A stretch of 19,485 nucleotides of DNA. It comes from an uncultured Clostridia bacterium. Its GTDB lineage: Bacteria; Bacillota; Clostridia; Christensenellales; Aristaeellaceae. Below the pieces are notes generated by a model, which worked only from the letters and a program-made list of their open reading frames with translations, searched no databases and was not told the DNA's origin. The number at the start of each line of letters is the position of its first letter. Within the stretch, counting starts at the first letter, position 1. The stretch lies in the NCBI GenBank assembly GCA_937874275.1, contig CALNAU010000102.1:1-19485 (forward strand), read 5' to 3'. The position numbers and the translations under genes are program-made. Below, piece by piece: positions 6,877 through 14,769 of the stretch.

Positions 6877-6907
6877 GAAAAAGCGCCGGGGATTGCTCCC
6901 TCGGCGC
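6877..6907 (-). terminator. Terminator between yajC and rph-rdgB
   Basis: On the minus strand a GC-rich hairpin (GCGCCG-A-GGGA, loop GCAA, TCCCCGGCGC; 6907-6883) is followed at once by TTTTTC. It stands 19 bases past the yajC stop. The T-run abuts the rph-rdgB ribosome site, so read-through or processing must supply part of the downstream transcript unless an internal promoter was missed. Confidence 0.75.
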
Positions 6908-6925
6908 CTGTGTGTCATGTCCAAA

Positions 6926-7318
6926 TCAGGCGAGGATTTCGCCCTCATTCTCCACCGAGACCGCTTCCACATTGCGGATGGCCCAGCGGGCGAACACCAT
7001 GGGGGTGTCCTGCGCGCCAACAGCCAGCACCACATTGTCTTCACGAATGCTGGTGATGGTGCCGTAGATGCCGCCGATGGTGCAAATGCGATCGCCGACT
7101 TTCAGGTTGGACAGCATGTCCTTGACCTTCTTGTCCTTCTTTTTCTGCGGGCGAATCAGCATGAAGTAGAACACCACCACGATGAGCACCATGGGCAGCA
7201 GCATCTGAATGAGCGCCGCCGTGGCGTTGGGCTCGCCAGCCGCCGCATCGCCTGCAGCCGCGGCCGCGGGAGCCGCCTCCGCAATCGCGTTTTGAATACC
7301 CAGTAACCAGTCGAACAT
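6926..7318 (-). CDS. yajC: Sec translocon accessory protein YajC
   Basis: This 130-residue protein has one membrane helix (about 35-55, Leu/Val/Met-rich and ending FYFMLIRPQKK). That RPQKK signature and the following basic, cytoplasmic SH3-like part (KVGDRICTIGGIYGTITSI, 73-91) are diagnostic of YajC, the small partner of SecDF. An Ala-rich stretch (14-27) before the helix is longer than in E. coli YajC. The ATG at 7318 has GGAAGGTAGG upstream. The open frame extends to 7726, but that part overlaps promoter sequence and the glsB-like gene. A consensus promoter lies at 7361-7389. secD and secF are not in the window. Confidence 0.93.
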   Translation of the reverse strand: MFDWLLGIQNAIAEAAPAAAAAGDAAAGEPNATAALIQMLLPMVLIVVVFYFMLIRPQKKKDKKVKDMLSNLKVGDRICTIGGIYGTITSIREDNVVLAVGAQDTPMVFARWAIRNVEAVSVENEGEILA

Positions 7319-7360
7319 TGAATACCTACCTTCCGGCCATAGCCTCTCAATATGGATGCC

Positions 7361-7389
7361 ATTATAACAAGACGCAAAGAGGGATGCAA
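7361..7389 (-). promoter_or_regulatory. Consensus sigma-A promoter of yajC
   Basis: On the minus strand TTGCAT (7389-7384), 17 bases and a perfect TATAAT (7366-7361) lie 43 bases before the yajC start. It is among the best promoters in the window. Confidence 0.85.
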
Positions 7390-7487
7390 GGGTTTGGGAA
7401 CAACCTGCCCGGCGATGTTTGACCGGCCCGTACGGTGGTATATTTGTTACACACTTTGTATCCGTGTTGTTTGAAAGGAGAACCCCG

Positions 7488-7733
7488 ATGATTCTGAACG
7501 TATTGCTGTGGATTCTATTCGGTGCCCTGGCCGGTTGGGTAGCCGGCAAGCTGATGGGCAATGCCCAGGGCCTGGTGACCAACATCATCCTGGGCATCGT
7601 GGGCAGTGTGCTGGGCGGCTTAATCGCCGGTGTGCTGGGCATCCAGACCAGCGGCTTCAGCATTGGCGCCCTGTTGGTCGCCATTGGCGGCGCCTGCCTG
7701 GTGATTTTGCTGATGCGTGCCATCAAGAAGTAA
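7488..7733 (+). CDS. GlsB/YeaQ/YmgE family small membrane protein
   Basis: The 81-residue protein is almost entirely hydrophobic, with three membrane helices (about 2-20, 31-51 and 57-76) and a basic end (RAIKK). The opening WILFGALAGWVAGKLMG and the middle NIILGIVGSVLGGLIAG are typical of the transglycosylase-associated (GlsB/YeaQ/YmgE) family. Despite the family name no catalytic role is established; in Gram-positives related proteins are linked to envelope stress. The ATG at 7488 follows GAAAGGAG by 7 bases. It is a single gene with its own terminator. The promoter is uncertain. Confidence 0.88.
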   Translation: MILNVLLWILFGALAGWVAGKLMGNAQGLVTNIILGIVGSVLGGLIAGVLGIQTSGFSIGALLVAIGGACLVILLMRAIKK

Positions 7734-7762
7734 GTCCCACCGAGACCCCAGGCCCTACCACT

Positions 7763-7787
7763 CCGGCTGAATCAAGCCGGGGTTTTT
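7763..7787 (+). terminator. Terminator of the GlsB-like gene
   Basis: A CCGGCT stem (7763-7768) pairs with AGCCGG (7775-7780) across a GAATCA loop and is followed by GG and five T. It lies 30 bases past the stop codon. Confidence 0.8.
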
Positions 7788-7969
7788 CTTTGGGCACGTA
7801 ATCCCCCATCCTTTGGCTGTGTTTCTATGCAACACGGATGAACAAAATACTGCACGAGAATTGAGCCGTCTTCCATTGCTTTGGCTGCCGTTGAGGGCGC
7901 CAAGGAGGCATTGCATAATCCTTTGGGAAACTTTTTGTCCGATTTTCGCAATATATTCCCAATAAACGG

Positions 7970-7998
7970 TTGTATTTAGTTGTTTGTACTGTTATAAT
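7970..7998 (+). promoter_or_regulatory. Consensus sigma-A promoter of the unknown membrane protein gene
   Basis: TTGTAT (7970-7975), a 17-base spacer and a perfect TATAAT (7993-7998) lie in a clearly AT-rich block (about 7925-8010). The GTG start is 36 bases downstream. Confidence 0.8.
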
Positions 7999-8033
7999 CC
8001 CCCATATATAGTAGGAAAGGGTGGGGCGCTGCC

Positions 8034-8516
8034 GTGAAAACTTTGGCTGAGACCATGGTTGTTCTTTGGGCAATTATGGCGGCGGCGCTGTTGCTGTATA
8101 CGGCGCGCTCCCGCAGGCGTGAGCGCCTGTTGCTGGAGAAGCTGCGCGCCACCCCGCTGTACCTGCGCCTTTACCAGAAGTTAGATTATCTATTTCACCA
8201 CTATGATATCGACCAGGTGCGTGTGGAGCAGCACGGCGTCACCGTCACCTCGGTGTACCCAGCGCACACGCTGCTTAATTTCGACTTCAAACAAAACGGC
8301 AACGGCAAGCGCTGCGACGCGGTCTCCCGCCTGGCAGCGCAGCTGCTGAGCGAGGATTTTGCCCAGTTGGCCCAAAGGGATGTTTACAAATTATCCCGCT
8401 ACCGCGTGTACCGCGCCAACGGGAAAAAGGAATATGGCTTCTCCTTCACCATGCGCCGCCGCTATAAGGATCAAGTCATCAACGCGCGCAGCACGGTGCA
8501 GCTGCGGATCTTATAA
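8034..8516 (+). CDS. Unrecognised protein with one N-terminal membrane helix
   Basis: I do not recognise a family. From the GTG at 8034 it has 160 residues. An N-terminal hydrophobic helix (about 8-23) is followed by a very basic stop-transfer segment (RSRRRERLLLEKLR, 25-38), which predicts an inside C-terminal domain of about 120 residues. That domain alternates strand-like and helical stretches (VRVEQHGVTVTSVY; DAVSRLAAQLLSEDFAQL) and ends with many Arg/Lys. GGAAAGGGTGGGG upstream supports 8034; an ATG at 8055 is the alternative. Its TAA shares the bases TTATAA with the recO stop on the other strand. The promoter is strong and no partner gene is evident. Confidence 0.7.
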   Translation: MKTLAETMVVLWAIMAAALLLYTARSRRRERLLLEKLRATPLYLRLYQKLDYLFHHYDIDQVRVEQHGVTVTSVYPAHTLLNFDFKQNGNGKRCDAVSRLAAQLLSEDFAQLAQRDVYKLSRYRVYRANGKKEYGFSFTMRRRYKDQVINARSTVQLRIL

Positions 8517-9245
8517 CCTGGCCACATACTCGGGCAGCTTGGGCAACCGCTGCTCAATCAACTGCTCCACATAGCGCTTGAGCGCCGCCACCGGGGCCTG
8601 CCGCAAGGCAGGCTCCGTTTTGTCGATGCCTATCTTCAGCACGCTGCGCAGCCAGTCTACGGTGGGGCCGTCCAGCGGCGTGGCATCGCTCTCCCTGCGG
8701 TAGCAGGATTTGCACACCAGACCGCCTGCCAGGGGATTGAGCCAGGCACCCTCGCCCGGCGCCAGCACCCGGCCGCACAGCACGCAGTGGTTCAGCCGCG
8801 GCTTGTAGCCAATGAGGGTGGCGAAGTGCAGCAAAAAAGCCGCCGTCACGGCGGCGGCATCCATATCGCTATAGGCCAGACGTGCCAGCGAGCGGGTGAG
8901 CAGTATCATCAGGTGCTCCTGCGGCTCCTCCGGCTGGGCGGCTGACAACGCGGCGCCCAGCATCAGCGAGGCGTAGCTCAGCCGGTCAAAGTCATCCCGC
9001 AGGGGGTAGAAACTATCACTCACGGCGCAGGAGGTCACTGTCTCGTGGCCCTTGCCCTTGTAGAGCACGTATTCGCCCAGGGTAAACAGCTCGCAGGCCG
9101 GCATCAGCGGGCTCTTTGGCCGCCGGCAGCCGCGCGCCACCGCGTCCACCCGCCCGCGACCCGGCGTGAGCAGGGTCAGGATGCGGTCGTGCTCGCGGTA
9201 GTCCACCCGGCGCAGCACGATTGCTTGCGTGCTCTGGTAGGCCAT
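8511..9245 (-). CDS. recO: DNA repair protein RecO
   Basis: RecO helps RecR load RecA at gaps and anneals single strands. This 244-residue copy has the N-terminal OB-fold (about 1-80, starting STQAIVLRRVDYREHDRILTL minus a few residues, then GR.DAVARGCRRPKS), a helical core, and a four-cysteine zinc site, C154-x2-C157 (CVLCG) and C178-x2-C181 (CKSC). The length is normal. It starts directly after the degV stop (TAA then ATG), so it is probably read from the degV promoter. The 3' end overlaps the convergent gene by 6 bases, and I see no hairpin terminator there. Confidence 0.95.
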   Translation of the reverse strand: MAYQSTQAIVLRRVDYREHDRILTLLTPGRGRVDAVARGCRRPKSPLMPACELFTLGEYVLYKGKGHETVTSCAVSDSFYPLRDDFDRLSYASLMLGAALSAAQPEEPQEHLMILLTRSLARLAYSDMDAAAVTAAFLLHFATLIGYKPRLNHCVLCGRVLAPGEGAWLNPLAGGLVCKSCYRRESDATPLDGPTVDWLRSVLKIGIDKTEPALRQAPVAALKRYVEQLIEQRLPKLPEYVARL

Positions 9246-10121
9246 TTACCGCTGGTCGCCCATGAAGAACAGCGCCACGGTGCCCGGCCCCGAGTGGGCG
9301 CCAATCACCGCCCCGCAGGGGGACAGCATGAACTCGCCCGCGTTGGGCAGCCCTTCCTTGATGAGGTCGGCCACATACTGGGCATCCTCCTGGCAATCGC
9401 CATGGCTGATGAAGTACTTCTGCCCTTCCTTGGGGTTGGACAGCGCGATGGCCTTGTCGGCCAGCGCCTTCAGGGAACGCTTGCGTCCCTGCACCTTTTC
9501 AAAGGGCACCAGCTTGCCCTCCTCATTGACCCGCAGCACCGGCTTGATGCGCAGCATGCTGCCGATGAGGGCAGCCGACCGGGTCACCCGGCCGCCGCGG
9601 AACAGGTGGTTGAGGTCATCCACGGTAAACCAATGGTTGAGCTTTTGCCGGTTATCAGAAATCCACTGGGCGTTATCGGTCAGCGACATGCCCTGCGCGC
9701 GGTTTTGCAGCACGTAATCGGTCAGCAGGCCAAAGCCCAGCGAGGCGCACAGGGAATCCACAATCTCCATCCTTGGACCGTTGGGAAACTCCTCCCGCAC
9801 CATGTCCCGCGCCATCAGCGCGCTTTGCAGCGAGCCCGAGATGCCGCTGGACAGGCACATGCACAGCAAATCCTCCCCGCGGGCCATCACCTCGCGGAAG
9901 GCGTTTTGATAGGTCATCACCGTAATCTGGGAGGTGGTCGCCTGGGCGCCGGCGCTCATCTGCTGATAAAAATCCTTGATATGCGCCTCGTCCCCCACCT
10001 TGTACGCATACTCCTGCCCGGCGATGCTGTAGTTCATCGGCAGCACCTTGAATTTCTCATAGCGGTCCACATAATACTTGGGCAGGTCAGAGCAGATGTC
10101 TACCATTATCCAATATCCCAT
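9246..10121 (-). CDS. DegV family fatty-acid-binding protein
   Basis: The 291-residue protein matches DegV proteins, which bind a single fatty acid; FakB members of the family hand it to the kinase FakA. Seen: the opening strand followed by DICSDLP (8-14), TTSQ (62-65), the lipid carboxylate-binding SSGISGSLQSA (91-101), VDSLCASLG (121-129) and FRGGRVTRSAALIG-type segment near 174-187. A FakA gene is not in view, so FakB function is inferred only. GGAGGA lies 6 bases before the ATG. It leads the degV-recO operon. Confidence 0.9.
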   Translation of the reverse strand: MGYWIMVDICSDLPKYYVDRYEKFKVLPMNYSIAGQEYAYKVGDEAHIKDFYQQMSAGAQATTSQITVMTYQNAFREVMARGEDLLCMCLSSGISGSLQSALMARDMVREEFPNGPRMEIVDSLCASLGFGLLTDYVLQNRAQGMSLTDNAQWISDNRQKLNHWFTVDDLNHLFRGGRVTRSAALIGSMLRIKPVLRVNEEGKLVPFEKVQGRKRSLKALADKAIALSNPKEGQKYFISHGDCQEDAQYVADLIKEGLPNAGEFMLSPCGAVIGAHSGPGTVALFFMGDQR

Positions 10122-10149
10122 GCGCGTTCCTCCATCCTTTGGTTGGGTT

Positions 10150-10179
10150 CATTGTATCAATGTGCAGGCACAGCGTCAA
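10150..10179 (-). promoter_or_regulatory. degV-recO promoter with a palindrome over the −10
   Basis: On the minus strand TTGACG (10179-10174), 17 bases and TACAAT (10156-10151) make a near-consensus promoter. The −10 lies in a perfect 13-base palindrome CATTG-ATA-CAATG (10162-10150), which might be an operator. The start codon is about 30 bases downstream. Confidence 0.78.
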
Positions 10180-10216
10180 CCAAAGGCGCGGGCGTATCGC
10201 TGTCCTTTCGCCGTTC

Positions 10217-10245
10217 TTGGCACGGATGGCCAAAGTATGTATAAT
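10217..10245 (+). promoter_or_regulatory. Consensus sigma-A promoter of the hprK operon
   Basis: TTGGCA (10217-10222), 17 bases and a perfect TATAAT (10240-10245) lie 44 bases before the hprK start. It is divergent from the degV promoter, with the two −35 elements 37 bases apart. Confidence 0.85.
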
Positions 10246-10289
10246 GTGCAAGAGATTGCGCGGCGCAGGCCGCTGAAAGGTGGATGCCG

Positions 10290-11213
10290 ATGGTCAACGC
10301 ACAGGAGTTCGCCCAGGCGCTGAATCTGAAGTGGATTGTGCCCTCCACCAAGACGGAGTGGGACGTGACCTCGCCCGAAATCAACCGCCCGGGGCTTGAG
10401 TTCGTCGGCTTTTACGACCACTTTGCCTACAAGCGCCCGCAGGTGATGGGCAATGTGGAGATGAGTTATCTGGCCTCCCTCACCGCGCAGGAGCGCAGGG
10501 ATTGCCTGGAGCGCTTTTTTACCTATCCGGTGCCGGTGATGATTGTGTGCCGCGGCTTGCAGCCCCATGAGGAAATGGTGTCCATTGCCCGCGCCCATGA
10601 TGTGCCCATCCTGCAAAGCGAGGTAAGCACCACCGCCTTCATCGTACAGGCCATATTGTATCTAAGCAAGGTGCTGGCCCCCCGCACCACCAAGCACGCT
10701 GTGCTGGTGGACGTATACGGCGTGGGCATTCTGATTACCGGCGAAAGCGGCGTGGGCAAGAGCGAATCAGCGCTGGAGCTGATCAAGCGCGGGCACCAGC
10801 TGGTGGCCGATGACATTGTGGACATCCGCCGCGTAGCCCCCGACCGCCTGACGGGCGCCGCGCCCGAAACCGTGCGCCACTTCATGGAAATCCGCGGCAT
10901 CGGCATCATCGACATCCGCGCCATGTACGGCGTGGGCTCGGTGCTGCTGACCAAGTCCATCGACATGGAAATCCACCTGGAAAACTGGAAAGAGAAAAAG
11001 GAATACGACCGCCTGGGCCTGACGGAGGAGACCACCCAGATCATGGGCGTCAACATCCCCTATCTGGTCATCCCGGTGCGGCCGGGGCGCAACCTGGCCA
11101 TCATCATCGAGGTGGCCGCGCGCAACTTCAGCCTCAAAAAGATGGGCTATTCCGCGGCCAGGGAGCTGGACCGCAGGCTCAACGACATGATGAACGCCAA
11201 CAAGGAATCCTAA
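10290..11213 (+). CDS. hprK: HPr kinase/phosphorylase
   Basis: HprK phosphorylates HPr on Ser46 and removes that phosphate, setting carbon catabolite control in Gram-positives. From 10290 the protein has 307 residues. The N-terminal domain (about 1-125) is followed by the catalytic domain with H136, the Walker A GESGVGKSE (151-159), VADD (172-175) and the family signature EIRGIGIIDI (201-210 region), then IPVRPGRNLA (261-270). I prefer the ATG at 10290, because GAAAGGTGG then sits 6 bases upstream; the ATG at 10284 touches that site. It leads the hprK-glucokinase-asnS operon. HPr itself is not in the window. Confidence 0.95.
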   Translation: MVNAQEFAQALNLKWIVPSTKTEWDVTSPEINRPGLEFVGFYDHFAYKRPQVMGNVEMSYLASLTAQERRDCLERFFTYPVPVMIVCRGLQPHEEMVSIARAHDVPILQSEVSTTAFIVQAILYLSKVLAPRTTKHAVLVDVYGVGILITGESGVGKSESALELIKRGHQLVADDIVDIRRVAPDRLTGAAPETVRHFMEIRGIGIIDIRAMYGVGSVLLTKSIDMEIHLENWKEKKEYDRLGLTEETTQIMGVNIPYLVIPVRPGRNLAIIIEVAARNFSLKKMGYSAARELDRRLNDMMNANKES

Positions 11214-11224
11214 GGGGGAGCGGC

Positions 11225-12187
11225 ATGTATTTTATCGGCATCGACCTGGGGGGGACCCAAATCAAAGCAGGGGTGGTGGACGAGGCAGGCAAAGTGCTGG
11301 CCAAGGCCGAGACGGCCACACTGGCCGAGCGCCCCTATCAGGATGTGGTGCGCGACATGGCCGCGTGCAGCCTGAAGGCCCTCGAGGAGGGCAACCTGAC
11401 CGTGGACAGCGTGGGCGGCATCGGCATCGGCATCCCCGGCATCGCCGACAACGTCACCGGCCGAGTAGTCTTTTGTACCAACCTGGGCTGGCACGATATC
11501 CCGCTGCGGGACGAGCTGAATAAATACCTGCAATTGCCGGTGGTCATCGACAACGACGCCACAGTGGCTGGCTTTGCCGAGAGCGTATGCGGTGTGAGCC
11601 GCGGCCTGCACTCCAGCGTGTTCCTCACCCTGGGCACAGGCGTGGGCGGCGGCATCGTCATCGACGGCAAGCCCTGGACGGGCGCCCATGGCGTGGCCAG
11701 CGAAATCGGCCACCTGACCATGGAGGTGGACGGCATCCCCTGCACCTGCGGCAAGAGCGGCTGTGTGGAGCGCTACTGCTCGGCCACGGCGCTGATTCGC
11801 ATGGCGGGCGAGGTGTGCCTGATGCACCCGGACTGCGCCATCATGCAGCAGGCGGGCGGCGACCCCAAGAAAATCACCGGCCGCATCGTGATGGACCTGG
11901 CCAAGCAGGGCGACGAGTTCGCGCTGCGTATCTTCCACCGCTACACTAAATACCTGGCCATCGCCATCAACACCATCATCTCCTTCCTGGACCCGGAGAT
12001 GGTGGTGCTGGGCGGCGGCATCAGCCATACGGGCAAGTTTTTGATTGACGGCATCGTGGAAAAGATTCCGCGTTACTTGATGTTCAAAACCATGCCCTTC
12101 CCCTCCATCGCTCTGGCCAGCCTGGGCAATGACGCCGGCATCATCGGCGCCGCCATGCTGGGGCGGCTGGGCACCGATTACGTTTAA
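11225..12187 (+). CDS. glcK: ROK-family glucokinase
   Basis: The 320-residue enzyme should phosphorylate glucose with ATP to glucose 6-phosphate. Seen: the N-terminal phosphate loop IGIDLGGTQIK (4-14); GIPGIAD (69-75); the catalytic D-N-D (109-111); GTGVGGG (137-143); the sugar-binding E160-x2-H163 region; and the ROK zinc signature C173-x-C175-GKSG-C180-VE. A C-terminal VVLGGGIS segment follows. It has no N-terminal helix-turn-helix, so it is an enzyme and not a ROK repressor. The start is 11 bases after the hprK stop with AAGGGGGAG between. Pairing with HprK suggests roles in non-PTS glucose entry and catabolite control. Another hexose substrate is possible. Confidence 0.88.
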   Translation: MYFIGIDLGGTQIKAGVVDEAGKVLAKAETATLAERPYQDVVRDMAACSLKALEEGNLTVDSVGGIGIGIPGIADNVTGRVVFCTNLGWHDIPLRDELNKYLQLPVVIDNDATVAGFAESVCGVSRGLHSSVFLTLGTGVGGGIVIDGKPWTGAHGVASEIGHLTMEVDGIPCTCGKSGCVERYCSATALIRMAGEVCLMHPDCAIMQQAGGDPKKITGRIVMDLAKQGDEFALRIFHRYTKYLAIAINTIISFLDPEMVVLGGGISHTGKFLIDGIVEKIPRYLMFKTMPFPSIALASLGNDAGIIGAAMLGRLGTDYV

Positions 12188-12225
12188 CCATTCAATCGGC
12201 AATATCTCACGAAAGAGGACATCAC

Positions 12226-13614
<1,389 letters not shown>

Positions 13615-13642
13615 TTCGTTACCTGTTTACACATTCCCTTTG

Positions 13643-13675
13643 GCACATGCCGGGCAGCGCGGCATGTGCTTTTTT
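13643..13675 (+). terminator. Strong terminator of the hprK-glcK-asnS operon
   Basis: A perfect 10-bp stem (13643-13652 with 13660-13669, arms GCACATGCCG and its complement) with a 7-base loop is followed by six T (13670-13675). It lies 28 bases past the asnS stop. Confidence 0.92.
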
Positions 13676-13743
13676 GTTGTCCGTCCTGCCGAAAATACCT
13701 GTCTTTCAAAGGCCTTCTGTGCTATCATGCAGACTAAGAAAGT

Positions 13744-13776
13744 ATTGTTCATGCGTATAATTCGCATAAGGACAAT
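13744..13776 (+). promoter_or_regulatory. Nested palindrome, candidate operator of the KDG operon
   Basis: Inner arms ATGCG (13751-13755) and CGCAT (13763-13767) enclose TATAATT. The 17-base core is symmetric except at one base pair and the centre. Outer arms ATTGT (13744-13748) and ACAAT (13772-13776) make it a two-level dyad, slightly off-centre. The core contains TATAAT (13756-13761), which could be a −10 but has no good −35. An alternative −10 is TATCAT at 13723-13728. It ends 27 bases before the aldolase start. A repressor answering to KDG or a related acid is the natural guess; none is encoded in the window. Confidence 0.5.
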
Positions 13777-13803
13777 GCAATATACGCTGAAAGGGAGACA
13801 GAT

Positions 13804-14391
13804 ATGATCAACCAATTGGCTTTGGCGGGGCTGGTGCCCGTCATTAAGGTAGAGCGGGCGGAGGACGCGGTGCCGCTGTGCCGGGCGCTGGCCGCAGGCG
13901 GGCTGCCGGTGGCGGAGATTACCTTCCGCACCGATGCGGCCGAGGAGGCCATCCGCCGTGTGCACGCGGAGTTGCCCGATGTCATGCTCGGCGCCGGCAC
14001 GGTGCTGGGCGTTGAGCAGGCCGACCGCGCCATAGCGGCAGGCGCCGGCTACATCGTTACCCCCGGCTTCAACTCAAAGGTGGTGAACCACTGCCTGCAA
14101 CAAGGCTATCCCGTGCTGCCGGGCTGTGCCGGGCCGTCGGATATCGAAGCGGCGCTGGAATTGGGCCTAAAGGCCGTTAAGTTCTTCCCCGCGGAGGCGC
14201 TGGGCGGCGTCAAAACGCTCAAGGCGCTGCTTGGGCCCTACCACATGATGCATTTTGTGCCCACCGGCGGCATCAACGAGGGCAACCTGAAGGACTACCT
14301 GAGCATCCCCCAGGTGCTGGCCTGCGGCGGCAGCTGGATGGTGCCCGATACGCCATCAAGTCGGCAGACTGGGGCAAAATTGAGCAGCTGA
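13804..14391 (+). CDS. KDPG/KHG aldolase domain; N-terminal part of a frameshifted aldolase-VOC gene
   Basis: Eda-type aldolases split 2-keto-3-deoxy-6-phosphogluconate into pyruvate and glyceraldehyde 3-phosphate. Seen: LVPVIK (10-15), E38 in AEITFRT, GAGTVL (63-68), VTPGFN (85-90), LPGC (105-108), the Schiff-base lysine K126 in VKFFPAE, PTGGI (153-157) and ACGGSWMV (173-180). Residues 181-195 after this are not family-like. If one C is added to the CCC at 14344-14346, the frame continues as VPRYAIKSADWGKIEQLTRA and runs into the VOC domain ending at 14759, as in clostridial aldolase-VOC proteins. All catalytic residues precede the break. AAAGGGAG lies 6-7 bases before the ATG. The fragment may still fold, or the break may be a sequencing error. 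Confidence 0.85.
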   Translation: MINQLALAGLVPVIKVERAEDAVPLCRALAAGGLPVAEITFRTDAAEEAIRRVHAELPDVMLGAGTVLGVEQADRAIAAGAGYIVTPGFNSKVVNHCLQQGYPVLPGCAGPSDIEAALELGLKAVKFFPAEALGGVKTLKALLGPYHMMHFVPTGGINEGNLKDYLSIPQVLACGGSWMVPDTPSSRQTGAKLSS

Positions 14392-14402
14392 CCCGTGCCG
14401 CG

Positions 14403-14759
14403 GTGCAGCAGGTGCTGGGGTTGGAACTGCGCCATGTGGGCCTCAACCACCCCGATGCCAAGGCCGGCATGGCAACCGCCGAGCTGCTCAGCCAGTTGAC
14501 CGGCTGGCCCATCCTGCGCGACAGCGAACGCGGCTGCTTTGTGGGCGATGGGTTTGAGGTGATGAAGCTGCAGGGCCGCGGCACCTATGGGCATATTGCC
14601 CTGGCCGCCAATGACCTGCCCCGCGCCAAGTGGCACCTGGAGCGGCGCGGTTTCCAATTTGACGAGGACAGCCTGGAGCTGGACGCGACCGGTAGGCCGC
14701 GCCTGATATACATCAAGGACGAGGTGGCCGGCTTTGGCATCCACCTGTCGCAAAAGTGA
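14403..14759 (+). CDS. VOC (glyoxalase-like) domain; C-terminal part of the frameshifted aldolase-VOC gene
   Basis: The frame shows LRHVGLNHPDAKAG, then a helix, CFVGDGFEVMKLQGRGTYGH, a second helix and RLIYIKDEVAGFGIHLSQK. This is the vicinal-oxygen-chelate fold found fused behind some clostridial KDPG aldolases. Its role there is not known to me; isomerase, lactonase-like or structural roles are all open. No ribosome site precedes the GTG at 14403, and the frame stays open upstream of it (back through AIKSADWGK, 14352-14378), so it is not a separate gene. The intact product would span 13804-14759, about 318 residues. The stop is 10 bases before kdgK. Confidence 0.75.
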   Translation: MQQVLGLELRHVGLNHPDAKAGMATAELLSQLTGWPILRDSERGCFVGDGFEVMKLQGRGTYGHIALAANDLPRAKWHLERRGFQFDEDSLELDATGRPRLIYIKDEVAGFGIHLSQK

Positions 14760-14769
14760 GGGAGCAACC

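Noticed and set aside
6859..7044. Upstream extension of the RNase PH/RdgB frame by 62 codons
   Set aside because: The extension would cross the terminator hairpin and the end of yajC; the ATG at 6858 has an ideal ribosome site and begins exactly where RNase PH homologues begin.
7825..8073. 82-codon open frame on the minus strand in the gap before the unknown membrane protein gene
   Set aside because: It overlaps a consensus plus-strand promoter and the next gene start, has no good ribosome site, and its sequence shows no domain. A small RNA was considered for 7791-7969, but no convincing fold or terminator supports it.
9045..10244. 399-codon open frame on the plus strand
   Set aside because: It spans the antisense of recO, degV and the degV promoter; low-complexity composition and no start signal.
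10750..10776. Walker A motif as a sign of an ABC or defence ATPase
   Set aside because: GESGVGKSE with H136 and the EIRGIGIIDI signature is the HPr kinase P-loop.
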